Shown in pieces: positions 1-10,457 of a DNA stretch of 52,155 nt. Source of the stretch: Prevotellaceae bacterium. Its GTDB lineage: Bacteria; Bacteroidota; Bacteroidia; Bacteroidales; UBA932. The first letter of the stretch is position 1, and every line of letters begins with the position of its first letter. Below the pieces are notes generated by a model. The model ran no database searches and was not told the DNA's origin. It saw nothing but the letters and a program-made list of their open reading frames with translations. The DNA lies in contig JAIRRX010000047.1 in NCBI GenBank assembly GCA_031255755.1, positions 1 to 52,155 of the forward strand, written 5' to 3'. The position numbers were made by a program, and so were the translations under genes.

Positions 1-1
1 T

Positions 2-403
2 TTTATAAAAAAACATCATGTACTTACGCTTGCAACGTTTGATGGTAACGGCATATACTGCTCCAACGTATTCTATGCCTATGATATGGAAAATAACGCT
101 TTTGTTTTTTATTCCGACAGTAAAACAAAACATTTTAACGATATGAAAATAAACAAAAACGTTGCGGCATCAATAGTTCTGGAAACGAAAATTGTTGGTA
201 AAATACAGGGCTTGCAGATTAATGGAATCGCTGAGCAACCATCAGATGAAACTCAAAAACGCTGTCATAAAATTTATGTAAAACGTTTCCCTTATGCAAT
301 CATAAATAAATCAGATTTGTGGATGCTGGAAATGACGTTTGCCAAATATACAAACAACATATTAGGTTTCGGTAAAAAAATAATTTGGGAAAAATCAAAA
401 TAA
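2..403 (+). CDS. Pyridoxamine 5'-phosphate oxidase-like / YhbP-like flavin-binding protein (5' truncated by window edge)
   Basis: Frame stays open upstream of the listed ATG at 86: FIKKHHVLTLATFDGNGIYCSNVFYAYDMENNAFVFYSDSKTKHFNDMKINKNVAASIVLE. Pattern resembles the PNPOx-like split-barrel fold. Confidence 0.65.
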   Translation, partial: FIKKHHVLTLATFDGNGIYCSNVFYAYDMENNAFVFYSDSKTKHFNDMKINKNVAASIVLETKIVGKIQGLQINGIAEQPSDETQKRCHKIYVKRFPYAIINKSDLWMLEMTFAKYTNNILGFGKKIIWEKSK

Positions 404-410
404 ATTAAAA

Positions 411-1073
411 ATGAAAAATGCAGTAATAATTGTGGCTGGAGGCATAGGCTTACGAATGGAAAGTTCTGTTCCCAAACAGTTTTTGTTGTTAAAAAACAAA
501 CCTGTTTTGATGCATACCATTGAAAAATTTATCAAGTTCGATGATACGCTTGATGTAATATTAACACTTCCCGAAAACCAAATACAAACATGGCAAACAT
601 TATGTGCCGAATATAATTTTGACCACAGACACACTGTTGTAATTGGCGGCATTACTCGATTTCATTCGGTTCGTAATGCACTTGAAAGTATTTGCTGTAA
701 TTATAATATTATTGCCGTACATGATGGAGTTCGTCCGTTGGTTAAAATTGATACAGTGAAAAAATGCTTTGAACTTGCAATGGAAAAAGGCAGTGCAATT
801 CCCGTAATACAAATAAACGAATCAATAAGGAGAATAAGCGGAAATACAAACGAACCTGTTAACCGTGAAGGAATTTGCATTGTACAGACACCACAGGTTT
901 TCAAATTCGATGTTATAATGAATGCATACAAACAAGCCTATATTCCGGAATTTACAGATGATGCATCGGTTGTTGAAAAGTCAGGATATGCTATAAACTG
1001 TACAAAAGGACACCGAGAAAACATAAAAATTACATTTCCGACCGATATTGATTTTGCTGAAAAATTTATATAA
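411..1073 (+). CDS. ispD: 2-C-methyl-D-erythritol 4-phosphate cytidylyltransferase
   Basis: N-terminal nucleotide-binding motif VIIVAGGIGLRMESSVPKQFLLLKNKPVLMHTI, plus VHDGVRPLV and FTDDASVVE motifs. Confidence 0.95.
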   Translation: MKNAVIIVAGGIGLRMESSVPKQFLLLKNKPVLMHTIEKFIKFDDTLDVILTLPENQIQTWQTLCAEYNFDHRHTVVIGGITRFHSVRNALESICCNYNIIAVHDGVRPLVKIDTVKKCFELAMEKGSAIPVIQINESIRRISGNTNEPVNREGICIVQTPQVFKFDVIMNAYKQAYIPEFTDDASVVEKSGYAINCTKGHRENIKITFPTDIDFAEKFI

Positions 1074-1079
1074 AAATTA

Positions 1080-1591
1080 CTAAATGGTAATTCCTTTACG
1101 TATTTTTTTTGTTGTTGAAACCGTATTGTCCATTACATAAATTTGACGGTTTATGGCTTGATTTAACGAAACCCATGTTTCGGTTTTCGATACTCCCGGA
1201 ATGTTCTGAATTGTATTGACAAGAACTTCCATAAGATGCGCATTATCACGGCAATAAACTTTAACCAGCATTGCAAATACACCTGTAACGAAATGACATT
1301 CAACAACCTCAGGTATTCTTGTAAGTTGCTCGACAACAGAACTGTACATGCTTAATTGCACCAGTGTTATACCGACAAAAGCACATAAATCATAGCCGAG
1401 AGATTTAGGTTTCACAATAAGTTGAGAGCCAACGATAATGCCGGCTTCTTCCATTTTTTTACACGTTGGTGAATTGCTGCCCCTGAAATGCCACACTCTC
1501 TGGCAATTTCCAAAAAAGGAATTCTTGCATTTTTTACCAGATAAAAAAGAATTTTCTGGTCTATAGCATCAACTTGGTATTTTACTGTCAT
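1080..1591 (-). pseudogene. Lrp/AsnC-family transcriptional regulator, frameshifted at an A7 run (pseudogene, sequencing error or programmed frameshift)
   Basis: Minus-strand ATG at 1591 gives MTVKYQVDAIDQKILFYLVKNARIPFLEIARECGISGAAIHQRVKK, then leaves frame at T7 (+ strand 1454-1460). The -1 frame continues MEEAGIIVGSQLIVKPKSLGYDLCAFVGITL... to 1080. Both halves match the Lrp/AsnC layout (HTH plus RAM domain). Confidence 0.85.
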
Positions 1592-1675
1592 TTTTTAGAA
1601 TTTTTGTTGTTTATATATTTTGTTCAAATAGCAAAGTTACAATTTTTTTTATAAAACAAAAGTTTTTCTTATTTA

Positions 1676-1707
1676 TTTTTGTAAATAATTTTTTTTTTAT
1701 ACTTTTG
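1676..1707 (+). promoter_or_regulatory. Bacteroidetes-type promoter for tRNA-Leu
   Basis: TTTTTG ending at 1681, 18-nt spacer, TACTTTTG (1700-1707), about 35 nt upstream of the tRNA. Confidence 0.5.
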
Positions 1708-1741
1708 CAGTTCCAAATTACTGTAGCAGTAATTGAAAATT

Positions 1742-1826
1742 GCCCGGGTGGCGGAATTGGTAGACGCGCTGGTCTCAAACACCAGTAGGTTCACCCCTGT
1801 GTCGGTTCGAGCCCGACCTCGGGTAC
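1742..1826 (+). tRNA. tRNA-Leu (anticodon CAA)
   Basis: Acceptor GCCCGGG/CTCGGGT pairing, anticodon arm CTGGT-CTCAAAC-ACCAG, long variable arm, GGTTCGAGCC T-arm. Confidence 0.95.
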
Positions 1827-1836
1827 AGGTAATAAG

Positions 1837-1867
1837 ATCCTTGTAATTACAGGGATTTTATTTTTTA
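1837..1867 (+). terminator. Intrinsic terminator after tRNA-Leu
   Basis: 10-bp stem ATCCTTGTAA/TTACAGGGAT (one G-U) followed by a T-rich tract. Confidence 0.6.
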
Positions 1868-1930
1868 TATACTCTGTTCAAAAATTACTTATGATTTTTA
1901 ACTTTTGACTGATAAATATCACAATAATAA

Positions 1931-1974
1931 AAAATTATCCTGCTTTACAAAAGTATGTAAAACAGGATAATTTT
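1931..1974 (-). terminator. Intrinsic terminator for the M13 peptidase gene
   Basis: Inverted repeat AAAATTATCCTGCTTTACA...TGTAAAACAGGATAATTTT. Confidence 0.6.
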
Positions 1975-2014
1975 GATGTATAATTAACTGTAAATCTATA
2001 TTTCAATCAAAATA

Positions 2015-4039
2015 TTACCATATAGATACTCGTTTTTCAACAGGCAATGCCATTGGTGCATCTTCCGAAATATTGAAAGCATCGTACCAAGCCTGAATAT
2101 GTGGCATTTGTCCGTTTACTCTCCATTTTCCAAGAGCATGAGGATCCGATTTTGTGCGCTGTAATATTTCTTCAGGGCGAATATTTGCCGCCCAAACAGT
2201 TGAATATGCCAAAAAGAAACGCTGGTCGGGAGTAAATCCGTCAACATTGGGCAAAGGATTGTCTTTTGTTGCCGCTTTATATGCCTGATATGCAATTCGC
2301 AAACCGCCGTAATCCGCAATATTTTCACCTAATGTAAATCGTCCGTTGGCATGCACATCGGGTGCAACATATATCGAATCAAAATAATCGGACATAACTT
2401 TTGCTCTTTGGTCAAATTGACGGGCATCTTCGGCTGTCCACCAGTCTTTCAGATTTCCATCCTTGTCGAATTTTCGTCCTTCATCGTCAAAGCCGTGAGT
2501 CATTTCATGTCCTATCACTACGCCGATTGCTCCGTAATTAAAAGCATCATCCGCATTCATGTCAAAAAACGGATATTGCAATATTCCTGCGGGAAAACAT
2601 ATTTCGTTAGTCGTAGGATTATAATATGCATTTACCGTTTGCGGCGTCATTCCCCATTCATCTCTGTCAACAGGTTTTCCAGCCTTGTCGAACATATAAT
2701 CGTTTTCAAAACGATTTGCGCGTTTTATATTTTCAAAATACGAATCTTTTTTAATGTTGAGGTCTGAATAATCACGCCATTTATCAGGATAACCTATTTT
2801 TACGTAGAAAGTTTTTAATTTTTCAAGCGCTTTTATTTTTGTGCTGTCGCTCATCCAATCCAGTGCAGATATTCGTTCTGCAAAAACATCCTGCAAATTA
2901 TGCACAAGATTTATCATTCGTTCTTTGGCTTCGGGAGGAAAATATTTTTTGACAAACATTTGTCCTACGGCTTCTCCCATCATTCTGTTTACAACAGAAA
3001 CAGCACGTTTCCAACGCGGTTGCGGTTCTTCTTTTCCCGATAATATTTTACCGTAAAACTCGAAATTTTCTGCATAAAGATCATCGCTCAAATATTCGGC
3101 AGCTTCGTCAATAATCTTCCATTGAATATACGCAATGTTATCTTTCAAAGATTCGTTTGCTATGATATTGTTAACTTCGATAATTGATTCTTTTTGAGAA
3201 ACATTTATTTCGTTTACATTCGACATATTTAGCGCTTTCAATATTATCTCCCATTTTATTTCGGGAGTTATTTTTTTAAGTTCGGATATTGACATCTTAT
3301 TATAATTTGCATGCGGGTCGCGGAGTTTTATTCTGTCGTACGCAACTGTTGCCAATCGTGTTTCTATTTTCATAACGGCTTCCATATTTTTTTGAGCCTG
3401 TTTGTGTGAAAATCCTGTAAGTTCAAACATTTTTACTATATGCTGTTTATATTTTTCGCGTATATTTGTCGTATGTTTGTCTTTATCCAGATAATAATCC
3501 CGTTCATGCAGACTTATTCCTCCCTGATACAGTTGCAAAATATTCATTGAACTGTTCATCATATCGGCATCTACAAAAACAAAAAAATAAGCATTTATGC
3601 CGTTGCGTATTAAATCGGAAACAAGCGATAAAAGTTCTGTTTTGTCTTTAACGGCAGAAACTCTGTTCAAATCTTCAACAACAGGATAATATTCGTCGGT
3701 ATTCAATTTGACGCTGTCCATTGCCATGCTGTAAATATCTCCTATTTTTTGCTCAACAGTTCCGTTTTCATGTTTTGTTGAGGCAATTTCCGCAATCAAA
3801 GCATTAAGTTGAGTTCTGTTATCTTCGGCTAATTTGTCGAAAGAACCGAATCTTGCGTATTCACCTGTCAGCGGATATTTTTTCATCCAGCCTCCGCATG
3901 CATACTGATAAAAATCAGCGCCGCAATCGGCATCAGTATCAAGATTGCTGACATCAATTCCCGATACAAGTGTGTTTTTCTTTGAATTGCATGATATTAT
4001 CATCATAATTGATACAATAATTAAAATAATTTTTCTCAT
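2015..4039 (-). CDS. M13-family (neprilysin/PepO-like) metalloendopeptidase, lipoprotein
   Basis: Zinc motif IGHEMTHGFDDEGRKFD, ENIADYGG motif, N-terminal lipobox IISC. Confidence 0.95.
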   Translation of the reverse strand: MRKIILIIVSIMMIISCNSKKNTLVSGIDVSNLDTDADCGADFYQYACGGWMKKYPLTGEYARFGSFDKLAEDNRTQLNALIAEIASTKHENGTVEQKIGDIYSMAMDSVKLNTDEYYPVVEDLNRVSAVKDKTELLSLVSDLIRNGINAYFFVFVDADMMNSSMNILQLYQGGISLHERDYYLDKDKHTTNIREKYKQHIVKMFELTGFSHKQAQKNMEAVMKIETRLATVAYDRIKLRDPHANYNKMSISELKKITPEIKWEIILKALNMSNVNEINVSQKESIIEVNNIIANESLKDNIAYIQWKIIDEAAEYLSDDLYAENFEFYGKILSGKEEPQPRWKRAVSVVNRMMGEAVGQMFVKKYFPPEAKERMINLVHNLQDVFAERISALDWMSDSTKIKALEKLKTFYVKIGYPDKWRDYSDLNIKKDSYFENIKRANRFENDYMFDKAGKPVDRDEWGMTPQTVNAYYNPTTNEICFPAGILQYPFFDMNADDAFNYGAIGVVIGHEMTHGFDDEGRKFDKDGNLKDWWTAEDARQFDQRAKVMSDYFDSIYVAPDVHANGRFTLGENIADYGGLRIAYQAYKAATKDNPLPNVDGFTPDQRFFLAYSTVWAANIRPEEILQRTKSDPHALGKWRVNGQMPHIQAWYDAFNISEDAPMALPVEKRVSIW

Positions 4040-4471
4040 CTTTTTATAATTTTATAATTCAACTTTGTTTTGTTCTGCAAAAGTAGTGAAAATAATAAGA
4101 ACTCTGATAAAATGTACAAATTTTTACTGTATAACCAAAATAAAATCTAAAAAATTTATGGAAATTGCCATGCGTGTGCATCTATTAAGTGAACAAAACG
4201 ATAATGAAAGTTGTTTCAAAAAGTTGTTATTTCAGTGTTTTATAAAAGTAAAAGCAAATAAATATAAAAAATATAACAAATTTAATATTTGGCAATAATT
4301 TGAATAACAATAAGTTATATAAAAAATAAAAAAATTACAGATAAAAATATAATGCAAATTAAAAAAAATAAGTAATTTTGACATCCGTACTAAAAGTCAT
4401 TATCAGCGGCAAACAGTATAAATGTTGAAATAGTAAATCAAATTAAATAAAAATAATAAAAATTAAAAGTC

Positions 4472-5164
4472 ATGGAAGCAAAGAAAACCCACAAAGCAGA
4501 TTTAGACAGTAAAAAAGGACTGTTTATTCAGATTGGTTTAATAGCCTCACTTCTCATTATGATTTTCATTTTTGAAATGTCATCAAATGAAACAAATCAA
4601 GCAGTACTTGCCGATAACAGAGGAATTATCGAAGAAGAAGAAATGCCTCTTCCCGAAGAGCAGCAGCCGGAACCTGAACAGGTTGCTCCTGTTCCAATCA
4701 TGTCGGACGAACTTAATATCGTTGACGAAAGCGTAGATATTAATACAGATATTGATTTTACATCTGAAGCTGACAAGAATTTCGCTGTTGAGGCAGTTAC
4801 CTACGTTGAAAAAAAGGTTGTTGAAGAAGAAGTGGTAGAAGAAAGTATTCCGTTTGCAGTAGTTGAAAATAAACCTCTGTTTCAGGGAGGCGACCAGAAC
4901 ACGTTCAGCAAATGGGTCAACAGCAATATTAATTATCCCGAATCTGCACAGGAAAACGGCGTGCAGGGTAAAGTTACGCTAGAGTTTACTGTTGACAAAG
5001 ATGGATATGTCAGAAACGTAAAAGTTTTACGAAGCGTTGACCGCGACATTGACCGTGAAGCAGTGCGCGTGGTTTCATCTTCTCCAAGATGGACGCCGGG
5101 CAAACAAAGAACAAAAGATGTTGCTGTTGTTTTTAATTTTCCGGTTGTTTTCCAGTTGCAGTAA
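4472..5164 (+). CDS. TonB-family energy transducer
   Basis: Single N-terminal TM segment, Glu/Pro-rich linker, C-terminal NYPESAQENGVQGKVTLEFTVDKDGYVRNVKVLRSVDRDIDREAVRVVSSSPRWTPGKQ. Confidence 0.92.
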   Translation: MEAKKTHKADLDSKKGLFIQIGLIASLLIMIFIFEMSSNETNQAVLADNRGIIEEEEMPLPEEQQPEPEQVAPVPIMSDELNIVDESVDINTDIDFTSEADKNFAVEAVTYVEKKVVEEEVVEESIPFAVVENKPLFQGGDQNTFSKWVNSNINYPESAQENGVQGKVTLEFTVDKDGYVRNVKVLRSVDRDIDREAVRVVSSSPRWTPGKQRTKDVAVVFNFPVVFQLQ

Positions 5165-5180
5165 GCGAATTTAACGGATG

Positions 5181-5220
5181 AAATAAAAAATGATTGCTTT
5201 CAAGCAATCATTTTTTATTT
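5181..5220 (+). terminator. Intrinsic terminator after tonB-like gene
   Basis: Perfect inverted repeat AAATAAAAAATGATTGCTT-TC-AAGCAATCATTTTTTATTT. Confidence 0.8.
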
Positions 5221-5521
5221 TCTGCCTGTTTATGAAAAGTGTATAAATTCTGTTTCAGGCAGGAGAATTATGAATAAATAAAACGTTATAATAACTGACA
5301 TCATGCAAACGCAGTAAATGTTGATTTATCAACCCATGTATCTTATTTTATGTTAAATGCTTATTAATGTTTATACAATCATCCCTTCGCGTTATACCTG
5401 CGAAAACTAATTAAATTTGTATTACAACTTTTTTCGTTATATTAACGTTTATTAAAATTATGTTTTGCGAAAAAATACAACCTTTGCAAACCGTAATTAA
5501 AAAATAAAAACTTTACATAAC

Positions 5522-6514
5522 ATGAGTGAAATAAACATCAAAGAATTAAACGAAAAGATTCAACACGAAAGCGCCTTTGTAGATATTATCAATATCGAAA
5601 TGAACAAGGTTATTGTTGGACAGAAACATTTGACGGAAAGTCTTCTTATCGGGCTGCTCTCTAATGGACATATTCTCCTTGAAGGCGTGCCGGGACTTGC
5701 AAAAACACTTGCAATAACTACTCTTGCAAATATTGTTGATGCAAAATTTAATCGCATACAGTTTACTCCCGACTTGTTGCCTGCCGACCTTGTCGGTACG
5801 CAGATTTACAGTCAAAAAAGCGAATCATTTCAAGTGCGGAAGGGACCTGTTTTTGCAAACTTCATTCTTGCAGATGAAATAAATCGCTCACCTGCAAAAG
5901 TACAAAGCGCTTTGCTCGAAGCAATGCAGGAACGCCAGATTACTATTGGCGATACAACTTACAAATTGCCGGAGCCTTTTTTGGTATTGGCAACGCAAAA
6001 TCCTATCGAACAGGAAGGAACATATCCGCTTCCCGAAGCGCAGGTTGACAGATTTATGCTCAAAGCCGTAATATCATATCCAAAGAAAGATGAAGAAAAA
6101 CTTATAATTCGCCAAAACATAAGCGGCGAATTTCCCAAGCCTTCGCAAGTTCTGAAACCCGAAGATATTATTCGCGCACGCAGCGTTGTTCGAGACGTTT
6201 ATATGGATGAAAAAATAGAACGTTACATTGTTGATATAGTGTTTGCAACACGAATTCCTAACGACTATGGAATAGGAAATCTTACAAACATGATTTCGTA
6301 CGGAGGTTCGCCGCGTGCAAGTATTTGTCTGTCAATGGCGGCAAAAGCGTACGCATTTATAAAACGCAGAGGATATGTTATTCCCGAAGATGTTCGCGCT
6401 GTATGTTACGATGTTTTGCGCCACCGTATAGGTTTGACTTACGAAGCCGAAGCTGAAAATATTACACCCGAAGATATAATTACACAGATATTAAACGCAG
6501 TTGAAGTGCCATAA
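5522..6514 (+). CDS. MoxR-family AAA+ ATPase (first gene of Bat operon)
   Basis: Walker A-like GVPGLAKT, FTPDLLPADLVGTQIY, ILADEINRSPAKVQSALLEAMQE, ATQNPIEQEGTYPLPEAQVDRFM. Confidence 0.95.
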   Translation: MSEINIKELNEKIQHESAFVDIINIEMNKVIVGQKHLTESLLIGLLSNGHILLEGVPGLAKTLAITTLANIVDAKFNRIQFTPDLLPADLVGTQIYSQKSESFQVRKGPVFANFILADEINRSPAKVQSALLEAMQERQITIGDTTYKLPEPFLVLATQNPIEQEGTYPLPEAQVDRFMLKAVISYPKKDEEKLIIRQNISGEFPKPSQVLKPEDIIRARSVVRDVYMDEKIERYIVDIVFATRIPNDYGIGNLTNMISYGGSPRASICLSMAAKAYAFIKRRGYVIPEDVRAVCYDVLRHRIGLTYEAEAENITPEDIITQILNAVEVP

Positions 6515-6547
6515 AATATTAATGAAATTATTCATAATTATTTTGTT

Positions 6548-7432
6548 ATGGAAGCGACAGAGCTATTAAAAACAGTAAGACGCATAGAAATTAAGACGCG
6601 CGGATTATCACATCAAATTTTTGCGGGTGAATATCACAGCGCGTTTAAAGGGCGAGGTATGACATTTAGCGAAGTTCGTGAATATCAATACGGTGATGAT
6701 ATACGAACTATTGACTGGAATGTTACGGCGCGATTTAATGCTCCTTTTGTGAAAATTTATGAAGAAGAACGGGAACTTACAGTGATGTTGCTTATAGATG
6801 TCAGCGGTTCGCGAATATTTGGAACTGCAAATAAACTGAAAAAAGATTTGGCTACAGAAATTGCTGCGGTTCTTTCGTTTTCGGCAGGTTTGAACAATGA
6901 TAAAGTAGGCGTAATATTTTTTAGCGACAAGGTTGAAAAATTTATACCGCCCAAAAAAGGACGGGCGCATACATTGCGCATAATACGCGAACTGATTGAA
7001 TTTAAGCCGGAAAATAATAAAACAAATCTTTCGGAAGCGTTACGATTTCTTACAAATGCGATAAAAAAATCCTGTACGGCATTTATACTTTCGGATATGC
7101 TTGATGTAAACAGCGAAAATATGCAGATGAATTTTGAAGATGCTTTGAAAATTGCAGGAAACAAGCATGATATTGCTGCGATAAGAATTTATGACAGACG
7201 AGAAGAAACTATGCCTAACGCAGGGATTATTCGCTTCAAAGATGCAGAAACAGGAAAACTGGTTGTTGTTGATACATCGCTAAAATCGGTACGAAGAACT
7301 TATTTCGACAGAATGGAAAAATTTAATGATAATCTGAATCATACTTTTTCAAAATGCAGAATTGACAACATAAGTATAAGCACAGACGAGGATTATGTGA
7401 AACCTTTAATACAATTATTTAAAAAACGATGA
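6548..7432 (+). CDS. DUF58 domain-containing protein
   Basis: GRGMTFSEVREYQYGDDIRTIDWNVTAR motif of DUF58, followed by a vWA-like VMLLIDVSGS. Confidence 0.93.
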   Translation: MEATELLKTVRRIEIKTRGLSHQIFAGEYHSAFKGRGMTFSEVREYQYGDDIRTIDWNVTARFNAPFVKIYEEERELTVMLLIDVSGSRIFGTANKLKKDLATEIAAVLSFSAGLNNDKVGVIFFSDKVEKFIPPKKGRAHTLRIIRELIEFKPENNKTNLSEALRFLTNAIKKSCTAFILSDMLDVNSENMQMNFEDALKIAGNKHDIAAIRIYDRREETMPNAGIIRFKDAETGKLVVVDTSLKSVRRTYFDRMEKFNDNLNHTFSKCRIDNISISTDEDYVKPLIQLFKKR

Positions 7433-8424
7433 CAAAATTACTGAAATATATTGTATTGTTGCTTTGTATGTCTGTTTTTGCAAACAAAAATCTGGCACAG
7501 GAAGTCGAAGGCTTTGAACTTTCGTTAAACAAAGACACCATACTTATCGGCGACCATATAACATTAAGCGTAAAATGCAAATTTAATCCGTATCTTATTC
7601 CGAGTTTTCCGCAATTAAAAGATACGGTTGTACCCGGAGTAGAACTTGTTCGCGAATTGCCTGTTGATACGATTGTCAATCAAAACATAATTTCGGAATA
7701 TGTAAAAAAATACGTAATAACATCTTTCGACAGCGGACATTATTTCATCATGTTTCCCATTATTGTCGAAAATCCGGATAATATTGACAGTCCCGATACT
7801 CTTGCATCAAATATTGTTCAGTTTCATGTGAATACAATTCCGATTGATACTCTGACATATAAAATGTATGACATAAAAGGACAGATAAGGTATCCAATTA
7901 CATTGAGAGAAATTTTGTTTTGGGTTTTTATCATACTCGGAGCTATTATTCTCATAGTTGCATGTATAATTTTATATCGAAGATGGAAAAATAACCAGCC
8001 GCTTTTCGGAAAACCAAAACCCAAAGTTCCTCCGCATATTATAGCATTCAAGGAACTGAGTTTGCTGAAAACAGAAAAATTGTGGCAACAGGGCAGAGTG
8101 AAATTATATTATACGCGAATTACAGATATAATAAGAAAATATATCGAAGGCAGATTTTCAATACTTGCAATGGAAAAAACATCTGATGAAATACTTGCAG
8201 ATATTAAGAAAAACAAAGTAGATGAAATTTATTCGTTTGATAAGTTGCGTGAAATGTTTTATACTTCCGATTTGGCAAAATTTGCAAAATATCAGCCGAG
8301 TCCTGATGAAAACGAAGAATCATTCAAGACTGCTTTTGAATTTGTAACAAGCACACAGCCAAAAGAAACAGTTGATGAAACGTCTATTACGGAAGAAAAA
8401 ATAAAGGAGGAAACAAATGTTTGA
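7429..8424 (+). CDS. Bat-operon membrane protein (BatD-like N-terminal Ig-like region plus one TM segment; hypothetical)
   Basis: Signal peptide, beta-rich N-terminus, TM segment ILFWVFIILGAIILIVACIILY, position between DUF58 and BatA. Confidence 0.7.
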   Translation: MTKLLKYIVLLLCMSVFANKNLAQEVEGFELSLNKDTILIGDHITLSVKCKFNPYLIPSFPQLKDTVVPGVELVRELPVDTIVNQNIISEYVKKYVITSFDSGHYFIMFPIIVENPDNIDSPDTLASNIVQFHVNTIPIDTLTYKMYDIKGQIRYPITLREILFWVFIILGAIILIVACIILYRRWKNNQPLFGKPKPKVPPHIIAFKELSLLKTEKLWQQGRVKLYYTRITDIIRKYIEGRFSILAMEKTSDEILADIKKNKVDEIYSFDKLREMFYTSDLAKFAKYQPSPDENEESFKTAFEFVTSTQPKETVDETSITEEKIKEETNV

Positions 8425-9409
8425 ATTTGAATATCCGAAAATATTATATCTGCTGTTTTTAATTTTACCATTGACTGCATGGTATATTTTTAAATCATTA
8501 CGAAAAAAAACATCATTGCAAATATCAACAATATTGGCATTTGCACATGTAAAAAAAGGATTGCGTTACTATTTGCAACATGTTCCTTTTGCACTCACAT
8601 GTATTGCAATGGCAGCAATAATTATTGCATCGGCGCGTCCGCGTTCGTCAACAAAACAGGAAACTATTGATACGGAAGGTATTGACATTGTAATTTCTCT
8701 TGATATATCAGCAAGTATGCTTGCGCGAGATTTCAAACCCGACAGAATTGAAGCCGCAAAACAAATTGCTATACAGTTCATTTCCGAAAGAATTTCAGAC
8801 AGGATCGGTTTGGTGGTTTTTGCAAGCGAAAGTTTTACGCAATGTCCGCTCACAACAGACAAAACAACATTGATAAACCTTGTTAATGAAGTTCATATTG
8901 GAATGATAGATGACAACGGCACAGCAATAGGCAACGGACTTGCAACAGCCGTAGCACGACTGAAAGACAGTAATGCAAAAAGCCGTACAATAATTTTGCT
9001 TACCGATGGAGTACATAATACAGGCGAAATTTCACCGACAATGGCAGCCGAAATGGCAGAGCAGTATAAAATCAGAGTTTACACAATAGGAGTAGGAACC
9101 GAAGGAATGGCGCCGTATCCTGTTACTACTCCATTCGGTGTTACGCAAATTCAGAAGAGACCTGTTGAGATAGATGAAGATTTGTTGAAAAACATCTCGG
9201 ACAGAACGGATGGAAAATATTTTCGCGCAACAAGCAATACTAAATTGCAGGAAATATATCAGGAAATTAATGCTTTGGAAAAAACAAAAACATCCATTGA
9301 CTCATTTAATGTTTACGAAGAAGAATACATGCCGTTTGCATTAATCGGTCTCGGACTTTTGTTATTGGTTATATTGTTACGTTTATTTATTTTGAAGATA
9401 TTACCGTAG
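8417..9409 (+). CDS. batA: vWA domain protein, BatA
   Basis: TM-vWA-TM layout, MIDAS DISASM, ILLTDGVHNTGEISP. Confidence 0.88.
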   Translation: MFEFEYPKILYLLFLILPLTAWYIFKSLRKKTSLQISTILAFAHVKKGLRYYLQHVPFALTCIAMAAIIIASARPRSSTKQETIDTEGIDIVISLDISASMLARDFKPDRIEAAKQIAIQFISERISDRIGLVVFASESFTQCPLTTDKTTLINLVNEVHIGMIDDNGTAIGNGLATAVARLKDSNAKSRTIILLTDGVHNTGEISPTMAAEMAEQYKIRVYTIGVGTEGMAPYPVTTPFGVTQIQKRPVEIDEDLLKNISDRTDGKYFRATSNTKLQEIYQEINALEKTKTSIDSFNVYEEEYMPFALIGLGLLLLVILLRLFILKILP

Positions 9410-9410
9410 T

Positions 9411-10457
9411 ATGTTTAGATTTGCACAGTTAGAATATTTGTTATTGCTGTTGATAATACCCGCATTGATTATCATTTATGTCTTTTGGACAATGCGCAAA
9501 CGGCAACTGCTTTCAAAAATCGGAGACATTAATTTGCTGTCGCAGTTAATGCCTGATGCTTCAAAACGAAGAGGTTGGTTCAAAATAACGCTTTTTTGCT
9601 TTGCAATATTTTGTATTGTGATAGCGCTGGCTCGACCTCAAACAGGAGCAAAAGTAAAAAAGGAAGAAACCGGAAGAGGAACGGAAGTAATGCTTCTCCT
9701 TGATGTATCGAACAGTATGTTGGCGCGGGATTTTAGCCCAACGCGGCTTGAACGGGCAAAACTTGCAATATCGCATCTTGTTGACAGGCTTAAAAACGAC
9801 AGAATAGGTCTTATCGTTTTTGCCGGCGATGCCTTTGTACAGTTGCCAATTACAAGTGATTACGTTTCGGCAAAAATATTTTTAAAATCAATAAATACAG
9901 GAATTGTACCCATACAGGGAACAAACATAGCAAAAGCAATACGCTTGGCAATGAAGTCGTTCAGTGAAGATTCACAGAAAAGCCGCTCAATAATAATAAT
10001 ATCAGATGGTGAAGATCACGAAGAAGACGCTATAAATGCGGCAAGTGAAGCCGCAGACCAAAACATAAGAATACATACCGTAGGAATAGGTTCGGCAAAA
10101 GGTACTGCAATATTGTTGCCAAATGGAAGTTTGTTGAAAGACAAAAACGGAGACATGGTTATAACACGACTTAATGAAACCATTCTTAAAACATTGGCAC
10201 AAAAGACAAAAGGAATTTATTTTGCAGCAACAAATGCCGATATCGGACTTACAAGAATAATAGAAAACATTAACGAGATGGATAAAAAGGAAATCACCAA
10301 AATTACATACGATGAATATCACGAATGGTTTGTATATTTCCTGCTGTTATCATTAATTTTCATTATTGGCGAAATACTTGTTCTTGAACAGAAAAATAAA
10401 TGGCTTAACAGTATTGATATTTTTAGAAGTAAAAAATTGAAAAAACAAAAGCAATGA
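9411..10457 (+). CDS. batB: vWA domain protein, BatB
   Basis: MIDAS DVSNSM, IIIISDGEDHEEDA, tandem with BatA. Confidence 0.88.
   Translation: MFRFAQLEYLLLLLIIPALIIIYVFWTMRKRQLLSKIGDINLLSQLMPDASKRRGWFKITLFCFAIFCIVIALARPQTGAKVKKEETGRGTEVMLLLDVSNSMLARDFSPTRLERAKLAISHLVDRLKNDRIGLIVFAGDAFVQLPITSDYVSAKIFLKSINTGIVPIQGTNIAKAIRLAMKSFSEDSQKSRSIIIISDGEDHEEDAINAASEAADQNIRIHTVGIGSAKGTAILLPNGSLLKDKNGDMVITRLNETILKTLAQKTKGIYFAATNADIGLTRIIENINEMDKKEITKITYDEYHEWFVYFLLLSLIFIIGEILVLEQKNKWLNSIDIFRSKKLKKQKQ

Noticed and set aside
4065-4298. 77-aa ORF upstream of the tonB-like gene
   Set aside because: AT-rich intergenic sequence, Lys/Asn/Ile-rich random-looking translation, overlaps the likely promoter of the M13 peptidase gene.
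4600-4860. Acidic Glu/Pro-rich linker in the TonB-like protein as something unusual
   Set aside because: Acidic low-complexity linkers are common in Bacteroidetes TonB-family proteins; not informative alone.
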